The translations under genes and the position numbers were made by a program. The notes beneath the pieces were generated by a model that ran no database searches, had not been told where the DNA came from, and saw only the letters and a list, made by a program, of their open reading frames with translations. Shown in pieces: positions 1 to 5,651 of a DNA stretch of 6,272 nt. Position 1 is the stretch's first letter, and every line of letters begins with the position of its first letter. Source of the stretch: Chloroflexota bacterium (GTDB taxonomy: Bacteria; Chloroflexota; Dehalococcoidia; GIF9; AB-539-J10); contig JADFUZ010000116.1 of NCBI GenBank assembly GCA_015222295.1, positions 1 to 6,272 of the forward strand, written 5' to 3'.

Positions 1-75
1 GTGGAAAGGGTAGAGGATACCCCGGAAGAGACGAACACTGTGCAGAAAAAGAAAAACGAGAGGGAGGAAAAATAA
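1..75 (+). CDS. C-terminal tail of an unidentified upstream protein (5' partial)
   Basis: Frame 1 is open from the window edge to a TAA at 73-75 and encodes 24 residues ending in QKKKNEREEK. Fourteen of the 24 are charged (mostly Glu and Lys), as in a disordered, hydrophilic C-terminal tail. The frame could begin at the GTG in position 1, but it more probably continues from outside the window. The stop codon shares its last A with the ATG of the peptidase gene (TAATG), and the peptidase's Shine-Dalgarno lies inside this frame. That suggests a real gene that is translationally coupled to the peptidase. Frame 2 is closed early by TAG; frame 3 is also open but reads straight into the peptidase start. 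The tail is too short to assign a function, and an open frame of this length can occur by chance, so confidence is moderate. Confidence 0.45.
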   Translation: MERVEDTPEETNTVQKKKNEREEK

Positions 76-77
76 TG
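61..77 (+). promoter_or_regulatory. Shine-Dalgarno and TAATG coupled start of the S9 peptidase gene
   Basis: AGGGAGG at 61-67 is followed by 7 bases and then ATG at 75-77. The ATG overlaps the TAA stop of the preceding frame by one base. The peptidase frame is open upstream to the window edge, but no ATG, GTG or TTG codon occurs there. The ribosome site plus the signal peptide that starts at this Met decide the start. Confidence 0.8.
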
Positions 78-2105
78 AAAAAAATAGCAATTCCTATAGT
101 CCTGATTCTAGCTTTGATGGCAAGCCTTTTGGCTGGTTGCGCTACACCTGAACCTGAACTCATCTCACGTGAAGTCCTATTCGGCAACCCGGACAAAGCC
201 TCCGTCCAGCTCAGCCTTGATGGAACCAAGATCAGCTACCTTGCCCCGGTAGACGGCGTGCTCAACGTCTGGGTCGGGCCTGCCGATGACCCCGCCGCCG
301 CTAAACCAGTCACCAACGATACCGACCGTGGCATCCGCATCTACTTCTGGGCCTACACCAATGAACAGATCCTGTACATCCAGGATCAAGCCGGTAATGA
401 GAACTGGCGGGTCTACAGCGTGAACCTGAACACCGCCGAGACGGTGGACCTCACCCCCTTGGAGGGTGTACAGGCCCGAATCCAGGCGGTCAGCCAAAAG
501 TTCCCCGATGAGATGCTCATCGGGCTCAACGACCGTAATCCTCAGCTTCACGACATTTACCGTGTCAACATCAACACTGGCGAGCGGACTCTCGTCCAGG
601 AAAATGAGGGCTTCGTGGGCTTCGTCATCGACCACGATTATAACGTCCGCTTTGCGGCGCGGATGACGCCCGACGGCGGGATGGAGTATTTCACTCCGAC
701 GGAAGAAGGAGGCTGGGAGCCGTTTATGGAGATCGCGATGGAGGACACACTCACCACCGGCCCCGTTGGGTTCGACCCGACGGGCAAGATTCTATACATG
801 ATCGACAGCCGCGACAGAAACACCGCTGCGCTCGTCACCCTGGATCTCGAGACAGGAGAGCAGACCTTGATTGCTGAGGACCCACAGGCGGACGTTAGCG
901 ACGTCATGGTGCATCCAACCAAGGGAAACGTGGAGGCCGTTGCTTTCACCTATGAACGCAAGCACTGGCAGGTCCTCGACGAGTCCATTGCGGAAGACCT
1001 GGCTTACCTGAGCACGGTTGCCGACGGCGATGTCGAGGTTACAGATCGCACACTCGACGATAAATGCTGGATGGTCGCCTACGTCATGGACGATGGCCCG
1101 GTGCGCTACTATCGCTACGACTGCGAGGCGCAGGAAGCGCAGTTCCTGTTCACGCATCGCAAGGAGCTGGAGGGACTGCCCCTGGCGGAGATGCACCCCG
1201 TGGTCATCAAATCCCGTGATGGTCTGAATCTGGTCAGCTACTACACACTGCCGGTGGGGAGCGACAGCGATGGCGACGCCCATCCCGATGAGCCCCTGCC
1301 AATGGTACTGCTTCCGCACGGCGGCCCATGGTATCGCGACAACTGGGGATACGACTCCGTACATCAGTGGCTAGCAAACCGTGGCTACGTCGTGATGAGC
1401 GTCAACTTCCGTGGTTCCACTGGATTCGGAAAGGCGTTTATCAACGCTGGCAACCTGGAGTGGGGCGCTAAGATGCACGACGACCTCATCGATGCCGTCG
1501 ATTGGGCCATCCAGGAAGGGATCGCTGATCCCGATAAGGTGGCGATCATGGGTGCTAGCTACGGAGGATACGCCACTCTGGTGGGCCTGACGTTCACACC
1601 AGAGACGTTTGCCTGCGGCGTAGACATCGTGGGGCCGTCGAACCTGGTTACAGTGCTTGAGGCGATACCGCCGTACTGGCAGCCACAGGTCGAGCTGTTC
1701 GCAACGCGCGTGGGCGACCACAGAACGCAGGAGGGCCGAGCGTTCCTGACCGAGCGCTCCCCGCTGACCTACGTGGATCGGATCCAGCGGCCGCTGCTGA
1801 TTGGCCAGGGCGCCAATGACCCGCGCTGCAAGCAGGCCGAGGCCGACCAGATAGTCCAGGCGATGCAGGAGAAGGGCATCCCGGTGACGTATGTGTTGTA
1901 CCCGGACGAGGGACACGGCTTCGCCAGGCCGGAGAATAACCTGTCGTTCTTCGCCGTAACTGAGGCGTTCCTCGCCGAATGCCTGGGCGGGCGGTATGAG
2001 CCTATCGGTGATGATTTCCAAGGCTCGAGCATCACCGTTCCGGTCGGCGCTGAGGAGGTACCTGGCTTGATGGAGGCTCTTTCGGGACTCACCAGCAACC
2101 GATAA
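75..2105 (+). CDS. Lipid-anchored S9 family peptidase (prolyl oligopeptidase / acylaminoacyl-peptidase type)
   Basis: Serine peptidase of clan SC, family S9, expected to cleave short peptides outside the cytoplasmic membrane. Residues 1-22 form a lipoprotein signal: two Lys, a hydrophobic stretch, then the lipobox L19-A20-G21-C22, so Cys22 should be lipidated. Residues about 35-375 are a beta-propeller-like domain with repeated strand and GE/TGE turn patterns. The alpha/beta-hydrolase domain follows: oxyanion motif HGGP at 415-418, NFRGSTGFG at 444-452, nucleophile Ser495 in G-A-S-Y-G-G, Asp582 in GANDPR, and His614 in DEGHGF. The triad is complete and the 676-residue length is normal for the family, so the enzyme should be active. 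A DSDGDAHPDE segment (397-406), resembling a calcium loop, lies just before the oxyanion motif. The tail 640-676 extends beyond the hydrolase core. G+C is far higher than in neighbouring genes, except over the signal peptide. Exact specificity (dipeptidyl, acylaminoacyl or prolyl) cannot be read from sequence. Confidence 0.93.
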   Translation: MKKIAIPIVLILALMASLLAGCATPEPELISREVLFGNPDKASVQLSLDGTKISYLAPVDGVLNVWVGPADDPAAAKPVTNDTDRGIRIYFWAYTNEQILYIQDQAGNENWRVYSVNLNTAETVDLTPLEGVQARIQAVSQKFPDEMLIGLNDRNPQLHDIYRVNINTGERTLVQENEGFVGFVIDHDYNVRFAARMTPDGGMEYFTPTEEGGWEPFMEIAMEDTLTTGPVGFDPTGKILYMIDSRDRNTAALVTLDLETGEQTLIAEDPQADVSDVMVHPTKGNVEAVAFTYERKHWQVLDESIAEDLAYLSTVADGDVEVTDRTLDDKCWMVAYVMDDGPVRYYRYDCEAQEAQFLFTHRKELEGLPLAEMHPVVIKSRDGLNLVSYYTLPVGSDSDGDAHPDEPLPMVLLPHGGPWYRDNWGYDSVHQWLANRGYVVMSVNFRGSTGFGKAFINAGNLEWGAKMHDDLIDAVDWAIQEGIADPDKVAIMGASYGGYATLVGLTFTPETFACGVDIVGPSNLVTVLEAIPPYWQPQVELFATRVGDHRTQEGRAFLTERSPLTYVDRIQRPLLIGQGANDPRCKQAEADQIVQAMQEKGIPVTYVLYPDEGHGFARPENNLSFFAVTEAFLAECLGGRYEPIGDDFQGSSITVPVGAEEVPGLMEALSGLTSNR

Positions 2106-2199
2106 TCCGCCATATTGACGCATGGGAATGTACTCTGCGTGAAACGGAGGGGTATGAAGCAGATTCTTGACGACCGCCCGACCAACAAACTCACAATGC

Positions 2200-2208
2200 T
2201 GTTACAAT
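2200..2208 (+). promoter_or_regulatory. Possible extended -10 promoter for the ABC transporter unit
   Basis: TG at 2200-2201, one base, then TACAAT at 2203-2208 fits an extended -10 element (five of six bases of TATAAT). No good -35 lies 16-18 bases upstream; a TTGACG at 2167-2172 is too far away (30 bases). A start near 2215 would give a leader of about 100 bases before the ATPase gene, running through the hydrolase remnant. Without it, the unit would depend on read-through from the peptidase gene. Confidence 0.3.
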
Positions 2209-2303
2209 CGTTGTTATCAAAACAGAGTAGACAGGCGAAGATCTCTATGCTGATCATCCAAGGAGAAAAAGACGTACAGGTTCCCAGGGAAGCGGAGAGG
2301 AAT

Positions 2304-2320
2304 AAGGAAGGTGCTCGATG
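2304..2320 (+). promoter_or_regulatory. Ribosome binding site of the ABC ATPase gene, with ATGA overlap
   Basis: AAGGAAGGTG at 2304-2313 lies 4 bases before the ATG at 2318-2320. This supports the Met that gives the usual N-terminus of an ABC ATPase (short strand, then a 'vsKslG' stretch). The ATG overlaps the TGA that ends the upstream remnant frame. Confidence 0.65.
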
Positions 2321-3259
2321 ACGGTAATAATTAACTTTGATAGGGTAAGCAAAAGCTTAGGGAGCCGTGAGGTTCTCAAAGAAGTCACCTTCTCCGTGGA
2401 ACCGGGGGACATCTTCGGCTACCTTGGCCCTAACGGAGCAGGAAAGACCACCACTATTAGGGTCATCCTGGGGCTCCTTCCGCCCGATTCAGGCGAGGCA
2501 TACATTTTAGGCCGGCATGTTGAGCGTGATGATACCAGGGAAAAGGTTGGCTTTGTCCTTGAAGCCGATGGGCTGTATGACAATATGACTGCTTACGACA
2601 ATCTGGATTACTATTGCCAGATTTATGGCTTACCCTCGAGCTTGAAAAGCAAGCGAATAGATGAAATGCTAGAGCTAATGGAGCTGAGCGATAGAGCGCG
2701 GGACAAAGTGTCATCATATTCCAAGGGAATGAGGCAGAAGTTAGCAGTGGCGAGAGCCATGGTTCATGAGCCAGACCTTCTTATCCTGGATGAGCCCACT
2801 GCCGCCGTTGACCCCACAGGTCAGATAGAGGTGAGACAAATCATCCTTAATCTGTCGCAAAGAGGTAAAACGATTTTCCTCAGTTCCCACAACCTGGACG
2901 AAGTGCAACGCATCTGTAACCGCATTGCCCTGATAGACCAGGGGGAGATAAAGCTTTGCGGGGAATTGGACAAATTGAGAAGGGACATGGGCAAAAGAGA
3001 AGTGGTCATAGGCACTACGATACAGACTGCAGGGGAGGCTGAGTCGCTCAACGGGCTTGTGGCTGAACTCGAAGCCTTGCCCTATGTGACAAGCTGCCGT
3101 AGGGAGGCTCAAAAACTACACCTCCACCTCGATGGTCGAGGCGATGTCTCCGAAATAGTAGCCATGGTCTCCCGGAGAAGCATAGGTGTGGAGGAGGTAA
3201 TCAAGGGCGAAATATCTCTGGAGGAGATTTACGCCAAAGTGACAAAGGCACGGGAATGA
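2318..3259 (+). CDS. ABC transporter ATP-binding protein (CcmA/NatA/DrrA-like)
   Basis: Cytoplasmic ATPase subunit that powers a membrane transporter, here surely the permease encoded next. All core motifs are present in order: Walker A GPNGAGKTT at 37-45, a Q-loop region in which Glu82 (FVLEADGLYDNMT) stands where many families have Gln, signature SKGMRQK at 135-141, Walker B LLILDEP at 154-160 with Asp158 and catalytic Glu159, D-loop around AAVDP at 162-166, and switch His191 in SSHNLDE. The SKGMRQK signature and the Glu in the Q-loop are common in the branch of ABC ATPases that pairs with ABC-2 permeases (drug, lipid or Na+ export). Residues about 210-313 form an extra C-terminal domain of the kind seen in DrrA/NatA-like proteins. 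The length of 313 is typical. The gene ends in an ATGA overlap with the permease start, so the two are translationally coupled. The substrate cannot be inferred. Confidence 0.95.
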   Translation: MTVIINFDRVSKSLGSREVLKEVTFSVEPGDIFGYLGPNGAGKTTTIRVILGLLPPDSGEAYILGRHVERDDTREKVGFVLEADGLYDNMTAYDNLDYYCQIYGLPSSLKSKRIDEMLELMELSDRARDKVSSYSKGMRQKLAVARAMVHEPDLLILDEPTAAVDPTGQIEVRQIILNLSQRGKTIFLSSHNLDEVQRICNRIALIDQGEIKLCGELDKLRRDMGKREVVIGTTIQTAGEAESLNGLVAELEALPYVTSCRREAQKLHLHLDGRGDVSEIVAMVSRRSIGVEEVIKGEISLEEIYAKVTKARE

Positions 3260-4011
3260 CGAAAAAGGTAATGGTGATAGCGAAAGAAGACCTGAGGGAA
3301 ACCCTGGGCGCCAAGGCTTTCTATGGCAGCGTGGGCATAGTCATATTTGTCATGGTAGCGATAGTTGCGGGTCTTGGCGGCAACATCAGCGCTTTAATCG
3401 AGCAGGGAACATCGCCAGCGGAAGTAGCCTTAGCTATTCAAACTCTTATGGGCACCACCGCCTTCACGCTTTCCCTTATTATCATGCTGCTGTTCTGCAT
3501 GTATACCAACGCCTATACGCTTATTATGGAGAAGGTGAAACGCTCCATCGAGTCTTTACTATGCACACCCCTCAGTCTGAGGCAGATATGGCTCGGGAAG
3601 ACCTTGGCCATATCCCTACCCAGCATAGTCTTGGGACTGCTATTTACCTTCGGCGGAATAGCTGGCATAAATCAATTCTTTGTCGTTCCCGAGTTAGGGC
3701 ACTTCATTATGCCCGGCGCAGCTCCACTGTTAGCAATTTTGGTTGTTGTGCCGTCTATCGTGTTTTTCTTTGCCTCCCTCATCATAGCGCTACAGCTCAT
3801 AATTGCCAACATACGCTGGATCAGTGCCGCCCTCATAGGCCTGGTGGTTGCTGTTATGTTTGGGCTTTCCCCTCCCATTCTGAAGTTTGGCTCGGCATCC
3901 TGGAGCATCGTCTTCATCTCCCTGGGAGTTGCCGCTGCTCTAGCCCTGGTCACAATCTTCCTGTCCCGCCTGGTCACTAAGGAACGGATAGTTCTGAGCA
4001 GCAAAGGATAG
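3256..4011 (+). CDS. ABC-2 type transporter permease, six predicted membrane segments
   Basis: Membrane subunit that pairs with the ATPase encoded immediately upstream. I see hydrophobic segments at about residues 22-41, 68-90, 114-137, 155-182, 187-207 and 215-237, the six-helix plan of ABC-2 permeases. Between the second and third lies MEKVKRSIESLLCTPLSLRQ (91-110). This is the conserved cytoplasmic element of the family (usually 'EKe+gt-E-LL-TPlsr-ei--GK'), thought to be the coupling helix that contacts the ATPase. At 251 residues it is a single half-transporter and so probably acts as a homodimer with two ATPases. The start ATG overlaps the ATPase stop (ATGA) and there is no strong ribosome site before it, which fits coupled translation. 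ABC-2 systems are mostly exporters. The substrate is unknown: no neighbouring biosynthesis, immunity or regulator gene is visible. Confidence 0.92.
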   Translation: MTKKVMVIAKEDLRETLGAKAFYGSVGIVIFVMVAIVAGLGGNISALIEQGTSPAEVALAIQTLMGTTAFTLSLIIMLLFCMYTNAYTLIMEKVKRSIESLLCTPLSLRQIWLGKTLAISLPSIVLGLLFTFGGIAGINQFFVVPELGHFIMPGAAPLLAILVVVPSIVFFFASLIIALQLIIANIRWISAALIGLVVAVMFGLSPPILKFGSASWSIVFISLGVAAALALVTIFLSRLVTKERIVLSSKG

Positions 4012-4017
4012 AGCGAG

Positions 4018-4034
4018 AAAGGAGGTCAAAAATG
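4018..4034 (+). promoter_or_regulatory. Strong Shine-Dalgarno of the 80-residue gene
   Basis: AAAGGAGGT at 4018-4026 lies 5 bases before the ATG at 4032-4034. It is a near-complete match to the anti-Shine-Dalgarno sequence and the best ribosome site in the window. It lies in the 20-base gap after the permease stop, and is good evidence that the small frame is translated, perhaps strongly. Confidence 0.85.
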
Positions 4035-4274
4035 CAAATAGACGAAATAAGGATTCGAGATAGGACAGGAATGCGGGGGTTGAAGAACAAAGGTCCAATA
4101 GAAATCTCCCAGGACCCTGCGACGGGGGATTTCGTTCTCATCATGGGCAAGGGGATTCGCAAGAAGTGGTTGCTCTTCAACTTGCCGGAGGGAATGTGGA
4201 GAGCCAGGTGCACAAAAGAGGAAGTCCTGGACGTGGTGAAGGATTTCTTGGCTGAGAAAGTCCTGAAGGATTGA
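4032..4274 (+). CDS. Unrecognised 80-residue soluble protein, third gene of the ABC unit
   Basis: I do not recognise this protein. It starts 20 bases after the permease stop, behind an excellent Shine-Dalgarno, so it is very probably a real gene co-transcribed with the transporter. It has no signal peptide or membrane segment and is expected in the cytoplasm. It is rich in charge: 16 Lys/Arg against 13 Asp/Glu, with the N-terminal 20 residues strongly basic (IRIRDR, MRGLKNK). The middle (about 22-50) alternates hydrophobic and polar residues and has a DPATGD turn, suggesting beta strands. It has two Trp (46, 56) and one Cys (60). Residues 61-80 look like an amphipathic helix (TKEEVLDVVKDFLAEKVLKD). 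The fold could be a small beta-alpha domain that binds nucleic acid, protein or membrane surface, but this is speculation. A role as transporter accessory or regulator rests only on position. Confidence 0.75.
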   Translation: MQIDEIRIRDRTGMRGLKNKGPIEISQDPATGDFVLIMGKGIRKKWLLFNLPEGMWRARCTKEEVLDVVKDFLAEKVLKD

Positions 4275-4289
4275 GATTTGTCCCATCTC
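4273..4289 (+). terminator. Weak hairpin after the ABC unit, doubtful terminator
   Basis: GAGAT at 4273-4277 pairs with ATCTC at 4285-4289 around a 7-base loop, overlapping the last bases of the small gene's stop codon. The stem has only 5 pairs and little G+C, and is followed by TTGTTGTG instead of a run of T. By sequence it is at best a poor intrinsic terminator, but it is the only hairpin placed immediately behind the plus-strand unit. Confidence 0.2.
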
Positions 4290-4486
4290 TTGTTGTGTGG
4301 AGTGCTTTCAAGAATTGGTAGCACGTAATAGTGCGAAAACTGCGCCACAGCTTGTGTTAGTTGTGTTCAAAGCTGCCGCGGTAGCTACGAGCGTAGCAGG
4401 ACATGTTCCGTGCCCTGGATACTCCGCAACTGGTGTAACTGCCTGCCGGGACCGGCTCGGACCCTGTGGTGTTCTCCCCACCTACT
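4275..4486. other. Convergent non-coding gap with several short inverted repeats
   Basis: These 212 bases separate the 3' ends of the small plus-strand gene and dnaN. A GTG-started frame at 4297-4512 crosses the gap, but it has no ribosome site and runs into dnaN, so I do not accept it. Short inverted repeats are frequent: GTGCT/AGCAC (4302-4306 with 4320-4324), GCAC/GTGC (4321-4324 with 4331-4334, which competes with the first), AGCTGCCGCGGTAGCT (4371-4386, one G-T wobble), GCTACGAGCGTAGC (4384-4397, perfect) and GCCGGGACCGGC (4445-4456, perfect). None is followed by a T run on either strand. The local G+C is higher than in dnaN. The gap could hold a structured RNA or only decayed sequence; I recognise no known RNA family. 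Confidence 0.5.
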
Positions 4487-5620
4487 TCACCACTGCACGA
4501 ACATCGGCATGATTACATAGACGTAATTGTCTACACCTATAGGGCGGATAACTCCAGGACTTGATGGGGTGGTGACCTCCAGGGCGACCTGGGATTGGTG
4601 AAGAACAGATAGAACATCGGAGAGATATTTCACGTTGAAAGCAATCTTAGCCTCTTCTCCATCAACCAAAGCGTCAATTTCGCTGACATTGCCGCCAATT
4701 TCCTCGGCCTGAGCGGAAAGAGTCAGCTTGCCCGGGGCAAGCTCAGCACCAGGAGTGATAACCAGTCTGACGATGCCACTGGCATCACGAGCAAATATGG
4801 AAGACATCTTGGTAACCCGTAGAAATTCAGCAGTATCTACTACCGCTCTTGTGTTATAGCTCTGAGGAATAACTTGAGAATAATCGGGAAAAGAGCCTTG
4901 AATCACTTGGGACACTACCTCAGCGTTTTTGAGACGGAAGAGAAGCTGGCTTTTTTGCTGATTCACGGTGATTTCCACCGGCTCCTCTTGCTCACCAAGA
5001 AGGCGATTTAGCTCGTTAAGGGCTCTTGCCGGAATGATTACCGTGGTTTTCGGATCGACCGGTGACCCAAGGTTCGTCCTATGGACAGCTAGCCTAAAAC
5101 CATCAGCCGCCGCCAAGCTAAGCTGATCACCCTCAAATTCGGTGTTGATTCCCGTCAGAACCGGGCGGGATTCTTCAGTAGCAGCACCAAAGGCAACCTG
5201 TGTGATTCCCTCTCTCAGGGCACCTGCTTCTATGTTTGTAGTTGTGCCATCGCCTACCTCAGGGATGGGCGGAAAATCTTGAGCATCAATGCCGTTGATA
5301 TGCGCTTCGAAGCGACCGCTTTTTATCTCAATAGCATGACTGTTCGCAGGTAGCGTAATCTCAATCAAATCATTGGGTAGCGAATTGACAAAGTCAATGA
5401 ACAGTCGAGCTGGAATGGTAATGGTGCCCTCCTGTTCCACTTTAGCGCCAATCCAGCATGTAATAGCCATTTCCAAATTGGTGGCTGCTAGCTTAAGGCG
5501 TGATTGCTCACCAACCAAAAGAATATTCTGCGTGATGGGCAAGGTAGACCTGGTAGCTACAGCCCTGCTCACCGTACCCAATCCTTTACTCAGGTTTTCT
5601 TGAAGACAGGATAGTTTCAT
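4487..5620 (-). CDS. dnaN: DNA polymerase III subunit beta (sliding clamp)
   Basis: DnaN forms the ring-shaped dimer that holds replicative polymerase on DNA and recruits repair proteins. The 377-residue product, read from MKLSCLQENL, is close to the family's usual 365-380 and has the three-domain layout (about 1-120, 125-250, 255-377). Typical stretches are the N-terminal 'L+enLs+gL--vsRav--r-tLPI--NIL' (7-34), ATEESRPVLTGI (147-158), AADGFRLAVHR (171-181, usually ATDG-RLA), QGSFPDY (241-247) and the C-terminal YVIMPM (368-373), part of the pocket that binds clamp-binding motifs. The C-terminus is MPMFVQW rather than the common MPMRL; the pocket residues themselves look intact. The start is the ATG at 5618-5620 behind GGAGG (5627-5631). 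A longer frame from TTG at 5680 would begin inside the -35 box and is rejected. The gene has its own promoter after rdgB. Neither recF nor gyrB follows; the next gene converges on it. Confidence 0.97.
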   Translation of the reverse strand: MKLSCLQENLSKGLGTVSRAVATRSTLPITQNILLVGEQSRLKLAATNLEMAITCWIGAKVEQEGTITIPARLFIDFVNSLPNDLIEITLPANSHAIEIKSGRFEAHINGIDAQDFPPIPEVGDGTTTNIEAGALREGITQVAFGAATEESRPVLTGINTEFEGDQLSLAAADGFRLAVHRTNLGSPVDPKTTVIIPARALNELNRLLGEQEEPVEITVNQQKSQLLFRLKNAEVVSQVIQGSFPDYSQVIPQSYNTRAVVDTAEFLRVTKMSSIFARDASGIVRLVITPGAELAPGKLTLSAQAEEIGGNVSEIDALVDGEEAKIAFNVKYLSDVLSVLHQSQVALEVTTPSSPGVIRPIGVDNYVYVIMPMFVQW

Positions 5621-5626
5621 AGAATA

Positions 5627-5631
5627 CCTCC
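5627..5631 (-). promoter_or_regulatory. Shine-Dalgarno of dnaN
   Basis: Read on the minus strand, CCGGAGG is followed by TATTCT and ATG, so GGAGG lies 6 bases before the start at 5620. It fixes the dnaN start at the Met that matches the conserved N-terminus of the family and excludes the in-frame TTG 60 bases upstream. Confidence 0.85.
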
Positions 5632-5651
5632 GGAAATCATAAGTGAATGAC

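Larger units (their letters stand above)
2154..2321 (+). pseudogene. Probable remnant of an alpha/beta hydrolase C-terminal region
   Basis: A 55-codon frame begins at ATG 2154 and stops at TGA 2319-2321. An in-frame TTG at 2115 would give 68 codons. The segment K-I-S-M-LIIQGEKDVQVP-REAER (about 2235-2300) closely matches the part of alpha/beta hydrolases and S9 peptidases that carries the catalytic Asp, usually of the form 'kIk-PvLIIQGekDvqVP'. No Ser motif precedes it, and it stops before the catalytic His region. It therefore looks like the tail piece of a decayed hydrolase and not a working enzyme. It is not a copy of the neighbouring peptidase, whose matching stretch reads PLLIGQGANDPRCK. 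GGAGGGG lies only 1-3 bases before the ATG, too close for efficient initiation. Its stop overlaps the ABC ATPase start as ATGA, and it is in the same frame as the peptidase gene upstream. It could instead be a short coupled leader peptide. The homology is judged by eye. Confidence 0.5.

Noticed and set aside
2115..2136. Promoter with -35 TTGACG at 2115-2120 and TACTCT at 2131-2136
   Set aside because: The spacer is only 10 bases, too short for a sigma-70 promoter, and no -10 lies at 16-18 bases.
177..2257. Several long minus-strand frames opposite the peptidase gene (such as 177-635, 792-1364, 1371-2123, 1769-2257)
   Set aside because: They are shadows of a G+C-rich coding gene. They have no family-like motifs and no convincing ribosome sites, while the plus strand encodes a complete S9 peptidase.
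2115..2321. 68-residue gene from TTG 2115
   Set aside because: TTG has no ribosome site before it, and the residues before 2154 match nothing. I kept only the hydrolase-like remnant from 2154 and treated it as a likely pseudogene.
3561..4004. Alternative frames inside the permease gene (3561-3980 plus, 3672-4004 minus)
   Set aside because: They overlap a well-supported six-helix permease and show no family features of their own.
4371..4400. Resemblance of GCCGCGGTA to the conserved 16S rRNA 530-loop region
   Set aside because: Only about nine bases match and the flanks do not follow 16S rRNA, so it is chance.
4445..4486. Intrinsic terminator for dnaN on the minus strand (GCCGG/CCGGC and GGTG/CACC hairpins)
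   Set aside because: The hairpins exist, but no T run follows on the minus strand and the stems are short.
4297..4512. 71-residue plus-strand frame from GTG in the convergent gap
   Set aside because: It has no Shine-Dalgarno and no recognisable domain, its composition is low in charge and rich in Ala, Val and Thr, and it runs into the 3' end of dnaN.
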